Positions 30,150-39,846 of a stretch of 64,000 nt of DNA are shown piece by piece. The notes beneath the pieces are model-generated. The model saw only the letters and a list, made by a program, of their open reading frames with translations. It was not told where the DNA came from and did not search any database. Each line of letters starts with the position of its first letter. The first letter of the stretch is position 1. Origin of the DNA: Gemmatimonadota bacterium (GTDB lineage: Bacteria > Gemmatimonadota > Gemmatimonadetes > Gemmatimonadales > Gemmatimonadaceae); contig JAIUOB010000001.1 in NCBI GenBank assembly GCA_020161135.1, positions 1,107,920-1,171,919 on the forward strand. Direction: 5' to 3'. Made by a program: the position numbers and the translations under genes.

Positions 30150-31147
30150 CCGACGACGCGACTCGCGCGATGACCCGTGCCGTGCGTCTGCGCCGCCTGC
30201 GCCGCACCGATGGCCTGCGCCGCATGGTGCGCGAGACCCGCCTCGACGCGGCCCAGTTCATCTGGCCGCTGTTCGTGCGCAGCGGGACCGGCATTCGGAC
30301 GCCCATTGGCTCGATGCCGGGGGTCTTCCAGACCTCGGTGGATGAGCTTCTGCGTGACGCCGAGCGGGCGGTGGCGGCTGGCATCGGTGGCATCCTGCTC
30401 TTCGGCATTCCCGCCACCAAGGACGCCGAGGGCTCGTCGGCGTGGGATCCGCACGGCCCGGTGCCGCAGGCCGTGCGGGCCGTGAAGCAGGCCCTCCCGC
30501 AGCTTGTCGTCATCACCGATGTGTGCATGTGCGAGTACACCGACCATGGACACTGTGGACTGCTCACGCCCGCTGGTGATGTCGACAACGATGCGACCCT
30601 GGCGCTGCTGGCGCGCGAGGCGCTGGCGCACGCCGAGGCCGGTGCCGACATCATCGCGCCGAGCGACATGATGGATCATCGCGTGGGGCACCTGCGCGCG
30701 GCGCTCGACGCAGCGGGGCACACGCACGTCCCGATCATGAGTTACGCGGCGAAGTACGCCTCGGCGTTCTACGGTCCGTTCCGCGAGGCCGCCGAGAGCA
30801 CACCCAGCTTCGGCGACCGCCGTAGCTACCAGATGGACCCGGCCAATGGGCGTGAGGCCATCCGTGAGGTGCGCCTCGACGTGCTCGAAGGCGCGGACAT
30901 CCTCATGGTGAAGCCCGCCGGCGCCTACCTCGACATCATCGCTGCCGTGAAGCAGGACACGGCCATGCCGCTCGCCGCGTATCAGGTGAGCGGTGAGTAC
31001 TCCATGATTCGCGCCGCGGCCGAGCGCGGCTGGGTGGACGGCGAGCGCGCGATGCTCGAATCCCTCGTCGCCATCGCGCGCGCGGGCGCCGATCTCATCA
31101 TCACCTATTTCGCGATCGACGCTGCCGCTGCGCTGCGCGGCCGCTGA
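30146..31147 (+). CDS. hemB: Delta-aminolevulinic acid dehydratase (porphobilinogen synthase)
   Basis: The protein has 333 residues. It condenses two 5-aminolevulinate molecules to porphobilinogen. The zinc-type Cys triad is present in [14 protein letters not shown], the first Schiff-base Lys lies in [17 protein letters not shown] and the second in [12 protein letters not shown]. The presence of three Cys residues rather than Asp ligands points to a zinc-dependent enzyme. The start overlaps the end of hemC (ATGA), indicating translational coupling. Confidence 0.96.
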   Translation: MTDDATRAMTRAVRLRRLRRTDGLRRMVRETRLDAAQFIWPLFVRSGTGIRTPIGSMPGVFQTSVDELLRDAERAVAAGIGGILLFGIPATKDAEGSSAWDPHGPVPQAVRAVKQALPQLVVITDVCMCEYTDHGHCGLLTPAGDVDNDATLALLAREALAHAEAGADIIAPSDMMDHRVGHLRAALDAAGHTHVPIMSYAAKYASAFYGPFREAAESTPSFGDRRSYQMDPANGREAIREVRLDVLEGADILMVKPAGAYLDIIAAVKQDTAMPLAAYQVSGEYSMIRAAAERGWVDGERAMLESLVAIARAGADLIITYFAIDAAAALRGR

Positions 31148-31161
31148 GGAGCACGACACGC

Positions 31162-31698
31162 ATGCTGCACAATCCCTGGCACGACATCGCGGCCGGCCCG
31201 GACGCGCCCCACCTCGTCACGGCCATCGTCGAGATCCCGGCGGGCTCGCGCAACAAGTACGAGCTCGACAAGGAGACGGGGCATTTCAAGCTCGATCGCG
31301 TGCTGTACTCCGCCGTGCACTATCCCGGCGACTACGGCTTCATTCCGCGCACCCTCCACGAGGACAACGACCCGCTCGACGTGCTGGTGAAGATCAACGA
31401 GCCGACGTTTCCCGGGTGCCAGATCACGGTGCGACCGATCGGCGTGCTCACGATGCTCGACAAGGGCGAGCCGGACGACAAGGTGCTGGGCGTGCCGGCC
31501 GATGACCCGTACTTCCACGACGTGCGCAATCTCAAGGATCTCTCGCCGCACTACCTCAAGGAAGTCGAGCACTTCTTCCTGATCTACAAGGACCTCGAGG
31601 GGAAGCGCATGGAGATCACGGGCTGGCGGCCACGCGAAGCCGCCGAGGCGATCATCCTGCGGTCGATGCAGCGGTACGCGGACACGTTCGAGGCCTGA
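31162..31698 (+). CDS. ppa: Inorganic pyrophosphatase, family I
   Basis: The protein has 178 residues, the typical length for bacterial PpA. It hydrolyses pyrophosphate in the cytoplasm. Motifs are the NKYELDKETG substrate loop, the YPGDYGFIPRT segment and the metal-binding DNDPLDVLV. A GAGGAG box lies about 12 bases before the ATG. It starts 14 bases after hemB, so it probably belongs to the same transcript. Confidence 0.95.
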   Translation: MLHNPWHDIAAGPDAPHLVTAIVEIPAGSRNKYELDKETGHFKLDRVLYSAVHYPGDYGFIPRTLHEDNDPLDVLVKINEPTFPGCQITVRPIGVLTMLDKGEPDDKVLGVPADDPYFHDVRNLKDLSPHYLKEVEHFFLIYKDLEGKRMEITGWRPREAAEAIILRSMQRYADTFEA

Positions 31699-31715
31699 CG
31701 GCACGAGCTGCTGCG

Positions 31716-31735
31716 GCGCGACATCAGGCGCGACA

Positions 31736-31744
<9 letters not shown>
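31716..31744 (+). repeat. Short 12-bp tandem repeat
   Basis: GCGCGACATCAG occurs twice in tandem (31716-31727, 31728-31739) with a partial third unit. The second copy contains the stop codon of the ketosynthase gene on the other strand, so the repeat sits exactly at the 3' end of that gene. Confidence 0.85.
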
Positions 31745-32973
<1,229 letters not shown>

Positions 32974-32977
<4 letters not shown>

Positions 32978-33501
32978 GCGACCTGCCGCATGGCCGCGTG
33001 CGCGGCGACCGCCGCCGCCGACAGCCCCGCGAGCGTGCGCGAGGCGATGCCGTGCACGAACACGGGGGCGATGACCCGCGTGGCGGCAAACGCGCCGATG
33101 AGCGGCCACTGCGGGCCATTCCAGGTGTGCACGATGCGCGTCAGGGTGCCTCCGGCAACCGGGGTGAAACTCCATTCGACGTCCATGCCGGTGGTGACGC
33201 CACCGATATGGTGGAAACGCACCCACGGTACCTCATGGTTCACGGCCATCTGCGACAGCCACCAGGTGGGCCAGCCGAGGGGGCCGAAGGGGCGGTTGGC
33301 CGCCATCTCGACGATGCCGCCGCCATCCGATGCGCGCTCCCGCATGCGCACGAAGCGATAGTGCGCGAGGTGCGTCGGCCACCGCTCGACATCGGCGGCA
33401 ATGGCGAAGATGGTGGCCACGGGGGTCGGTACCACCAGCTCGTCGACGGTGGTGACGAGCAGTCCGGTGCGTGGCGCGTCGAGCAGGAACGGGTCACGCA
33501 T
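32974..33501 (-). CDS. SRPBCC (START-like) family protein, possible polyketide cyclase/dehydrase
   Basis: The protein has 175 residues. The pattern VDELVVPTPVATIFAIAADVERWPTHLAHYRFVRM is the first strand and helix of the SRPBCC fold, followed by WFTP-type strands (DVEWSFTPVAGGTLTRIVHTW) and a long C-terminal helix. Members of this fold bind hydrophobic ligands or cyclise polyketides; aromatic residues (WPTWWLSQ) could line a pocket. The function is not proven. Its start overlaps the methyltransferase end by eight bases and its stop overlaps the ketosynthase start by four, suggesting tight coupling. Confidence 0.75.
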
Positions 33502-34234
33502 GTCGGCGCTCGGGAGAATGGGGGTGCCAGACGGCGGTCACGCGGAAGCCCAGCCGATGACGCACCACGGCGGGCCGTCCGGTCGCGCGCTCGACAAGTG
33601 CGCGCAGCTCGGCGGAAGTGTACCCGCGACGGATCGAGACGAGCCCGTCGTGTCGGCTCACCGGGTGGAAGCCGAGCAGGAACGAGCTGCTCCAGAGCCC
33701 GGCCATGGCCAGCCAGCTTCGTCGCAGGTCACCGACCACGACCGCGAGGCGCGCGACGCGTGAGCACTCGCGCAGCAGCGGTGCGGCCTCGTCGTCGGTG
33801 AAGTGGTGCAGCAGTTGCGAGCAGGTCACGATGTCGACGCTGGCATCGGCGAAGGGCAGGCGTCGGACGTCGCCCGCCACGGCGTGCGGGCAGGCTGGAC
33901 GGCTCGCCTCGGCGAGCGCGGCCGTGTGTTCGAGCCCGATGGCGCGCACCGTCGTGCCGGCGCGGCTGGCCTGCTGTACCACACTCGCGGCGATGTCGCC
34001 GAGTCCGGCGCCCACATCGAGCAGGGTGAGGGCGCGCCCCGCCGGTCGGTGGCGTGCGGCAATGGCGAGCACTTCGGTGGCAATGGCGCGCCGCCCGCCG
34101 AACCAGCGGTTGGCGAGCGCGACATCGCGCAGCGAGCGCACCGCCAGCTCCGGCGCAGACGCCGGGTCGTCGAGGAGCTCGACGCCGCGAATGCGTGGTG
34201 GCACCATCCAGCGGGGGCGCGCGTGCGTCATCAC
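33494..34234 (-). CDS. Class I SAM-dependent methyltransferase
   Basis: The protein has 246 residues. The SAM-binding motif I is LTLLDVGAGLGDIAASV, followed by an acidic residue at the end of strand 2 (GLEHTAAL) and motif post-I GDVRRLPFADASVDIVTCSQLLHHF. The C-terminal part is helical and basic (RRGYTSAELRALV). Small-molecule O- or C-methylation is likely, given neighbouring ketosynthase, flavin reductase and flavoprotein genes. The pattern resembles methyltransferases found beside type III PKS or quinone genes, which is suggestive only. Confidence 0.82.
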   Translation of the reverse strand: MMTHARPRWMVPPRIRGVELLDDPASAPELAVRSLRDVALANRWFGGRRAIATEVLAIAARHRPAGRALTLLDVGAGLGDIAASVVQQASRAGTTVRAIGLEHTAALAEASRPACPHAVAGDVRRLPFADASVDIVTCSQLLHHFTDDEAAPLLRECSRVARLAVVVGDLRRSWLAMAGLWSSSFLLGFHPVSRHDGLVSIRRGYTSAELRALVERATGRPAVVRHRLGFRVTAVWHPHSPERRHA

Positions 34235-34279
34235 GGGGTGTGCACGGCCGTGACCGACGCACGCGCGCGCTGTCTCACG

Positions 34280-34753
34280 TCACCGCTCCAACTGCGCGTA
34301 ACCACCGCGATAGTACAGCAGCGGCTTGCCATCGCGCGCGGCCGAGTCTTCCACCGCGCCGATCAGGATGACGTGATCGCCGGCGGGATGGCGTTCGACG
34401 ACGCGGCAGGCAAGCCACGCGAGCACGTCGTCGAGCACCGGGTCGCCCAGCGTCCCCGTCTTGTGCCCGACGCCGGCGAAGCGGTCGTCGTGCGTACCGG
34501 CGAAGCGACGTGACAGCGCTTCCTGGCCGTCGGCGAGGATGTTCACGGTGAAGGTGGACGCCGTCGCGAGCACGGGCGCCATGGTGGCGTCGGTGCCGAT
34601 GCAGATGAGCACCAGCGGTGGCTCGAGCGACAGCGAGGCGAAGGCGCTGACGGTCATGCCGTGCGGCTGACCCGTCGCGTCGAGGGCCGTGACGACGGTG
34701 ACGCCGCTGGCGAAGCGCCCGAGGACGGCGCGAAAGAGATCGGGATCGATCAT
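34280..34753 (-). CDS. Flavin reductase domain protein
   Basis: The protein has 157 residues from an ATG at 34753. It has the flavin-reductase-like fold of small FMN/FAD:NAD(P)H oxidoreductases that feed two-component monooxygenases: FRAVLGRFASGVTVVTAL at the start, GMTVSAFASLSLEPPLVLICI, then FTVNILADGQEALSRRFAG and HVILIGAVEDSAARDGKPLLYYRGGYAQL at the end. It would supply reduced flavin to an oxygenase partner; the flavoprotein next to it is one possible partner. It lies 22 bases after the flavoprotein stop on the same strand. Confidence 0.88.
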   Translation of the reverse strand: MIDPDLFRAVLGRFASGVTVVTALDATGQPHGMTVSAFASLSLEPPLVLICIGTDATMAPVLATASTFTVNILADGQEALSRRFAGTHDDRFAGVGHKTGTLGDPVLDDVLAWLACRVVERHPAGDHVILIGAVEDSAARDGKPLLYYRGGYAQLER

Positions 34754-34775
34754 GCTGCAGGCAGTACGAAGGCGT

Positions 34776-36017
34776 TCACGTGAACAGGCGCAGGAGGGTG
34801 CGTGGCCGCAGGACCGCCGACGGCGGCACGACCTGACCGGCCACGCCCACGAACAAGTCGGCAAGTTCGCGGTCGCGCGCAAGGACACGGGCCGCGCGAT
34901 CGAGCAGCGCGGGCATCGAGACGGCCACGCCCAGCAGCCGCTCGACACGCCACTTGTCGATGAAGAGCGCGCGCCGCGCCGCACCGTACGCGTCGCGCAC
35001 GCGGGCGCGTGAGTCCGGACCGGAGGCGCGCAGGCAGTCAGCCAGGAACGGCGCGAGCAGCGCGCCACCACGCAATGCGGCGGTGATGCCTTCTCCGGTG
35101 AACGGATCGAAGAAGTCGGCCGCATCACCGGTCAGGAACGCGCCGTCCACCGCGACGCGTCGCGCCCGGGCGCCGAACGGACCGGTGGCGCGCACCGGCG
35201 CCACGCGCTGTGCGGCGGCGAAGCGCGGGGCGAGCCCCGCATCGCGTGCGATCCACGCGTCCAGAAAGCCGGCGGCATCGCCTGCCATGGCTGCGGCATC
35301 GCGTCGCGGCACCACGAGCGCGACGTTGACCACGTCGCCGCCGACGGGCGCGAGCCCGACGTAGCCATCACGCCGCACATGCATCTCGCCATGGGCCGCG
35401 ATCCCCTCCACGCCGCGCATGTGCGTGACGAGGGCGACACGCCGTGGCCACCGCGCGTGGTGCGCGAGCTGCAGGCGACGCGCGACGACCGAGCGGAGCC
35501 CGTCGGCCGCCACGATGCACTCGGCGTGGATGGTGCGGACGCCGTCGACGGTACGCACCGTCGCTCCCGTCACGCGGCCACGGCCGTCGGTGCACAGTTG
35601 CTCGAGGTGCACACCCTCCACCACTTGCACTCCTGCCGCGCGTGCGTGGTGCAGCAGCGCGGTGTCGAGCACCTCGCGCCGCACGCCGATACCACTGGGG
35701 GGAACGACGCCCGCGTCGGCACGGGCGAGCGCGCCGCGCCCGGCGAACTCGCCGCGAATGCGCGCGCCCGACGGCGCAAAGACGCCCATGCCCACGATGG
35801 TCGACACCGACTCGGGGGCGAGCGCGTCGCGGACACCCATGACTTCCAGTTGCCGCACCCCTTCAGGGCTCAGGTACTCGGCGCACGGCTTCGCGCGCGG
35901 GAAGTGCGCCCGATCGATGAGGCAGACGTCGAGTCCGGCCTGCGCGGCATGCCAGGCCACCGCGGCACCCGCGGGACCACCACCGACGACGAGGACGGGA
36001 ACACGCGCAGGCAGCAT
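34776..36017 (-). CDS. FAD-dependent oxidoreductase, geranylgeranyl-reductase-like
   Basis: The protein has 413 residues from an ATG at 36017. The N-terminus is a dinucleotide-binding motif VVGGGPAGAAVAWHAA, followed by CLIDRAHFPRAKPCAEYLSPEG, which carries the conserved PCAE-type element of geranylgeranyl-reductase-like flavoproteins. IVAADGLRS and GDAADFFDPFTGEGI are the second FAD-contact region. Relatives reduce isoprenoid double bonds or hydroxylate quinone rings. Context favours a lipid or quinone role: a VTE5/6-like DUF92 gene is upstream and a flavin reductase and methyltransferase are downstream. Confidence 0.88.
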   Translation of the reverse strand: MLPARVPVLVVGGGPAGAAVAWHAAQAGLDVCLIDRAHFPRAKPCAEYLSPEGVRQLEVMGVRDALAPESVSTIVGMGVFAPSGARIRGEFAGRGALARADAGVVPPSGIGVRREVLDTALLHHARAAGVQVVEGVHLEQLCTDGRGRVTGATVRTVDGVRTIHAECIVAADGLRSVVARRLQLAHHARWPRRVALVTHMRGVEGIAAHGEMHVRRDGYVGLAPVGGDVVNVALVVPRRDAAAMAGDAAGFLDAWIARDAGLAPRFAAAQRVAPVRATGPFGARARRVAVDGAFLTGDAADFFDPFTGEGITAALRGGALLAPFLADCLRASGPDSRARVRDAYGAARRALFIDKWRVERLLGVAVSMPALLDRAARVLARDRELADLFVGVAGQVVPPSAVLRPRTLLRLFT

Positions 36018-36082
36018 ATGCGGAACATGGCGACTCGCGCGCCGTCGTGCCGTGTCGTCGCGGCGGGACCTCGTTGGACCGG

Positions 36083-36898
36083 CTACCCGAGACGCAGCGC
36101 CACGGCCGCTCCGACGATCGTGCAGGTGACGTTCACGACATCGTTGGTGATCCAGTCGAGCCCGCCGGCCCGTTGCGTCGCGGTGCCGCAGCGATGGCGA
36201 TACTGCTCTGTCTCGGCCGCGCAGGTCGGACACCAGCGGCGCCCCTGCATCCACGCGCCGAGCAGCGAGTCGGCGACGGCGCCGGCCACGCCAGCCCACG
36301 CCACAATGCCCCAGCGCGCGGTCGGCACGAGTTGCAGCGCGACCGCCAGGGCGGCGAAGAGCAGCGCGGCGACGACGAGGGCCGCCGTGCCGGTGAGCGA
36401 GACGGCGCCCGACATGCCGGGCGATGCCCTCTGCCGCGTGCGGAGTGACCACGGTGTGCCGCCCATGAGCGTGCCCACCTCGGTTGCGGCCGTGTCAGCG
36501 CCGGCCGCCGTGAGGGCGGCGGCACCCGCCAGCGCGGCCAGCTCGCGCAGCGTCTCGGGTGTCGCGGCCACGTGCGGCGACAGCCACACCGCGCCCAGGC
36601 CGACGGCCGCGCACACGGTGAACACACCGCCGTTCGCCAGCACCTGCCACGCATCGCGCGTGCCGCCCTTGTCCACGATGCCGTCTGTGCGCCGGGCCTT
36701 CGCGGCGCGCCCGAGGCGCGAGAGCGCCGACGAGGCGATGAACCACGCGATGAGAAACGCGCCCCACGGCACGCCGGCGCTCAGCGCCACACCGCCCACG
36801 ACGGTGGCGGCCACCGCCCCGCGCCCCGTCAGCGCCCCCGCGCGGCGCGCACTCCACGCGACGGCCGCAGCGAGCGCGACGGCCAGCGCGCTGTTCAC
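36083..36898 (-). CDS. DUF92 family membrane protein (VTE5/VTE6-like)
   Basis: The protein has 271 residues with about seven hydrophobic segments. The signature DTAATEVGTLMGG plus SPGMSGAVSLTGTAA is characteristic of DUF92, the family that includes plant VTE6 phytyl-phosphate kinase. The C-terminal part has a loop CPTCAAETEQYRHRCG with three Cys residues. Membrane kinase activity toward a prenyl phosphate is inferred from family membership. Its place next to a geranylgeranyl-reductase-like gene supports an isoprenoid connection. It starts 6 bases after the stop of the zinc-finger gene. Confidence 0.82.
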   Translation of the reverse strand: MNSALAVALAAAVAWSARRAGALTGRGAVAATVVGGVALSAGVPWGAFLIAWFIASSALSRLGRAAKARRTDGIVDKGGTRDAWQVLANGGVFTVCAAVGLGAVWLSPHVAATPETLRELAALAGAAALTAAGADTAATEVGTLMGGTPWSLRTRQRASPGMSGAVSLTGTAALVVAALLFAALAVALQLVPTARWGIVAWAGVAGAVADSLLGAWMQGRRWCPTCAAETEQYRHRCGTATQRAGGLDWITNDVVNVTCTIVGAAVALRLG

Positions 36899-36904
36899 GA
36901 CGCG

Positions 36905-37189
36905 TCAGCCGGCGAGCAGGTCGTCGAACGTCTCGTCGATGCGGGCGCGCAGCGCATCACTCGCAGGCTCGGCGCGCTCCGCATGACCGGCCAGCATGCG
37001 CTGGAGCGCGCGCAGGTGCCGCTCGACGGCCTTGCAGTACTGGCAGGTGGCGACGTGGTCACGCACCATCGTCGCCGCCGCCGCCGAGGCGCTGGTGTCA
37101 AGCTCGCCGTCGACATAGGCGTGCAGGTGCGTCAGGCAACGCTGGCACGCAAGGGGGAGGCTCGGGTCGATGTCAGGGCGCGGCGGCAT
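36905..37189 (-). CDS. Zinc-finger anti-sigma-factor-like protein (ZAS type)
   Basis: The protein has 94 residues from an ATG at 37189. The sequence contains CQRC, then HLHAYVDGELD, then HVATCQYC, the His-x3-Cys-x2-Cys arrangement of ZAS anti-sigma domains, and a helical C-terminus. Such proteins bind ECF sigma factors and release them on redox or zinc change. No sigma-factor gene is beside it in the window and there is no membrane segment, so its partner is unknown. It is the first gene of the minus-strand seven-gene run and may regulate it; this is inference. Confidence 0.75.
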   Translation of the reverse strand: MPPRPDIDPSLPLACQRCLTHLHAYVDGELDTSASAAAATMVRDHVATCQYCKAVERHLRALQRMLAGHAERAEPASDALRARIDETFDDLLAG

Positions 37190-37289
37190 CGTTGGCAACG
37201 GTGGGGACAAAACCGATTCGGCGCAAGCGGGGACCACGCGAGCCGTGGCGCTTGTAGCGCCCAGTGTGCTCCCGTTAGCTTCGCACCGC

Positions 37290-37973
37290 GTGTCCCTCAC
37301 CACGGAAGGTCGTCCCGCTCGCGCCACACCGGCGCCCGAATCGCCCCTGCAGCTCAAGGGGGGGCCGCTCGACGCGCGACTGCCGCTGGCGCTGCTGGAG
37401 GCGGTGAAGATCATCGACACGCCCGCCGCCGATCTCGAGGCCGAACTGGTGCACGAGCTGCGCAACAAGCGGCTGGGGCTCAGCGAGACCGTACTGCAGC
37501 AGATCCGTCGCTATCAGGATGCGGTGCGTGGCGGGCAGAAGGTCGCGTTCGACGAGGTGCTGGCGCTGGCGCGCCTCATCGGCCGGCGCCCCGATGCCGA
37601 TGTGGCCTTTCGTGAGGCGGGACGCCGCTGGGCGACGTCGCTGGTGGACAGTGCGGGCGGCCTGCGCCTCACGCTCGCCCGCGCGCTCCCCTCGCTGCTG
37701 GCGCGCCCCTTGGCGCTCGGCGTGCTGCGCGCGCTGGTGCGCCGCTCGATGGACGGCGAATTGCACCGTCAAGGCAGCGCGCTGCTGCTCGACGTGGCGA
37801 ACCCGGTGTCGGCCGACGCCGCGCCGCGCGGCGCCGGCTGCGGCCTGTACGAGGCCGCGCTGCGCGAGGCGCTGCAGCAGGTCGCCGACGCCGACGGTGC
37901 CATCGATCATGTGCTCTGTCGTGCGCGCGGTGACGCCCGTTGCCAGTGGCGCACCGACTGGCGTCGACGCTAG
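37290..37973 (+). CDS. Uncharacterised protein with a V4R-like C-terminal region
   Basis: The protein has 227 residues from a GTG at 37290. The N-terminus is a disordered, Pro/Ala-rich stretch, then a helical region (LLEAVKIIDTPAADLEAELVHELRNKRLGL). The end has GAGCGLYEAALREALQQV and IDHVLCRARGDARCQWR, a pattern of paired Cys residues seen in the 4-vinyl-reductase (V4R) ligand-binding domain. The assignment is by eye and weak. It is divergent from the zinc-finger gene with 100 bases between starts, and precedes the M24 fragment by 45 bases. Confidence 0.5.
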   Translation: MSLTTEGRPARATPAPESPLQLKGGPLDARLPLALLEAVKIIDTPAADLEAELVHELRNKRLGLSETVLQQIRRYQDAVRGGQKVAFDEVLALARLIGRRPDADVAFREAGRRWATSLVDSAGGLRLTLARALPSLLARPLALGVLRALVRRSMDGELHRQGSALLLDVANPVSADAAPRGAGCGLYEAALREALQQVADADGAIDHVLCRARGDARCQWRTDWRRR

Positions 37974-38018
37974 CGGCGTCCGCCAACCGCCCCTGACCTC
38001 CTCGGAGATGCTGAGCCG

Positions 38019-39773
38019 ATGCTGACGCCCGCGATGCTCCCCCGCCTGCAAGCGCTGCTCTCCGACGCGGAGCTCGACGGCTGGTTGCTGTACGATTTCC
38101 GCGGCACCAACGCGATCGCGGCGGGGCTCCTGGGCTTCGAGGGGCTGTGCTCGCGCCGCGTGTTCGCGTTCATCCCGCGTGTCGGCACGCCCATCGGCAT
38201 CCAGCACGCCATCGAGCCCGGTCCGTGGGCGCACTGGCCTGCCGAGTGGCCCCGGCGCGTGTACAGCGGCTGGCGCGCGCTCGAGGCCGAGGTGCAGGCG
38301 CTGGTGCAGGGCAAGCGCGTCGCGATGGAGTACTCGCCGGGTGATGCGATCCCGTATCTCGACCGCATCCCGGCCGGTGTGCTCGAGATGGTGCGCGCCG
38401 CCGGGGCGACGGTGGAGAGTTCGGCCACGCTGGTCTCGCACGTGTACGCGACGTGGACGCCGGCCCAGCGCGCGTCGCACGAGCGCGCCGCGGAGCAGAT
38501 CGCGGACATCGCGCGTGAGGTCATCGCGCACGCCGGCGCCATGGCGCGGGCCGGCACGCCGGCGGCCGAGCACGAGCTGCAGCAGCGCATCCTCGACGCG
38601 TTCGCGCGGGCCGGGCTCGAGACCGATCACGGGCCCGATGTGGCGGCGTCGGAGAATGCGGCCAACCCGCACTATGTGCCGTCGGCGGCTGCGCCGCGAT
38701 TGGTGCAGTTGGGCGACACGCTGCTCGTCGACCTGTGGGCGAAGGAGTCGAACGGCGGCGTCAATGCCGACCAGACATGGATGGCGTCGCTCGGCGAGCC
38801 GTCGGAGGGCCTCGCCGAGGCCTACGTGCAGATGGGGGCGCGGGCGACGTACACCTGCGCGCCGTACCTGCTCGCGGACCGGCCCCGCTTCGGCCAGCAG
38901 ATCGCCTTCGCGGAGTCCAACGCGGTCGCCTTCGCCAACTCGGCGCTCGGGGCGCGGACGATGAAGTACCCCGACTACCTGGACATCCTGATCGCGCTCA
39001 CCGGCCGGGCCCCGAAGGCCGGCCCGCATCTGGACGCCGGGAGGCGGGCGACGGTGCGGGTGGACCTGGCTCTCGACCCGGCCTCCAGGTCCGGCATCGA
39101 CGACGCGTTCTTCGCCACGCTCGGCTATCACGTCGGCGCGCTGGCGCCGCACGACATCCCGGTGGTCTGCGGCCTCGAGCACCACCCGGTCTCGGGCGAC
39201 GACCTCAAGGGGTTCAGCGCCGCCTTCGCGGCCACCTCGGCCGCGCCGATGTTCCACGTCCTCGGGGTCACCCCGGAGGCGGCCACGATCGAGGAGGCGA
39301 CGGGCGGTCTGGCGCCGGTGCAGGGCTTCGCCGTCGACGCCGCCGGGTTGCGCACCACCTGGCGCGAGCTGAGCAGCGCCACCGAGCCCGAGGTCGACCT
39401 GGTCTCGCTGGGCAACCCGCACTTCTCCCTCAAGGAACTGGCGGAACTGGCCGCCCTGATCGCGGGCCGGCGCCTCGTCATACCCCTGATCGTCACCTGC
39501 AGCCGCGAGATCCACGAGCGGGCCGAGGCGCTCGGGTACGTCGCGCGGATCGAAGCCGCCGGTGGCAAGGTCATCAACGACACCTGCTGGTGCTTCATCG
39601 GCGAGCCGATCGTGCCGCCCGACGCGCGCACCATCGCCACGAACTCCGGCAAGTTCGCCCACTACGGCGCCGGCGGCCTAGGCCGCCGGATGCACCTGCG
39701 CTGCCTCGCCGACTGCGTCGAGGCCGCCTGCACCGGACGCGTGCCCACCACCCCACCCCCCTGGCTCCTGTAG
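38019..39773 (+). CDS. In-frame hybrid: N-terminal M24 peptidase (Xaa-Pro type) joined to C-terminal aconitase X
   Basis: The open frame has 584 codons. Residues 1 to about 264 are a creatinase/aminopeptidase-P type sequence: the N-terminal domain, then NPHYVP and the first two metal-ligand Asp residues in LLVDLWAKESNGGVNADQTW. The later His, Glu and Glu ligands of M24 enzymes are absent. From about residue 267 the sequence is aconitase X: YVQMGARATYTCAPYL, AESNAVAFANSALGARTMKYPDY, SREIHERA and TNSGKFAHYG. The first ~100 residues of aconitase X are missing. The two parts are unrelated and each is cut, so a natural bifunctional enzyme is unlikely. The join is at about 38,800-38,825. The right-hand part is the end of a gene for AcnX, which dehydrates mevalonate 5-phosphate or proline derivatives. 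Confidence 0.8.
   Translation: MLTPAMLPRLQALLSDAELDGWLLYDFRGTNAIAAGLLGFEGLCSRRVFAFIPRVGTPIGIQHAIEPGPWAHWPAEWPRRVYSGWRALEAEVQALVQGKRVAMEYSPGDAIPYLDRIPAGVLEMVRAAGATVESSATLVSHVYATWTPAQRASHERAAEQIADIAREVIAHAGAMARAGTPAAEHELQQRILDAFARAGLETDHGPDVAASENAANPHYVPSAAAPRLVQLGDTLLVDLWAKESNGGVNADQTWMASLGEPSEGLAEAYVQMGARATYTCAPYLLADRPRFGQQIAFAESNAVAFANSALGARTMKYPDYLDILIALTGRAPKAGPHLDAGRRATVRVDLALDPASRSGIDDAFFATLGYHVGALAPHDIPVVCGLEHHPVSGDDLKGFSAAFAATSAAPMFHVLGVTPEAATIEEATGGLAPVQGFAVDAAGLRTTWRELSSATEPEVDLVSLGNPHFSLKELAELAALIAGRRLVIPLIVTCSREIHERAEALGYVARIEAAGGKVINDTCWCFIGEPIVPPDARTIATNSGKFAHYGAGGLGRRMHLRCLADCVEAACTGRVPTTPPPWLL
38795..38830. other. Probable join between two different genomes
   Basis: The M24 domain is replaced by aconitase X sequence within this interval without changing frame. 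Genes to the left are diderm-type and genes to the right are actinomycete-type. No insertion-sequence end, attachment site or repeat is visible at the boundary. Confidence 0.75.
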
Positions 39774-39846
39774 GCGCCGGCCCCCTACTCAGGCCCCCTG
39801 GTGCCTGCCCCCTGGTGCCGGGCCCCTACTCCGGCCCCCTGGTGCC
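39774..39846. repeat. Cluster of short direct repeats after the aconitase X stop
   Basis: The block GGCCCCCTGGTGCC recurs with small variations, alternating with GGCCCCTACTC and related strings, across the 70 bases after the stop codon. It lies just before a long perfect palindrome. Its function is unknown; it may be slippage-derived. Confidence 0.7.

Noticed and set aside
34954..37615. Plus-strand open frames over the flavoprotein, DUF92 and zinc-finger genes
   Set aside because: No motifs and arginine/alanine-rich composition; antisense shadows.
38795..38830. Horizontal gene transfer island boundary
   Set aside because: The right side continues for 25 kb as core housekeeping actinomycete genes, with no integrase, attachment site or repeat at the boundary.
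37275..39662. 795-codon minus-strand open frame crossing the genome join
   Set aside because: No recognisable domain; antisense to both the V4R-like gene and the hybrid gene.
38019..39773. Natural bifunctional peptidase-aconitase enzyme
   Set aside because: Both domains are truncated at the join and lack essential parts, so an artefact is more likely.
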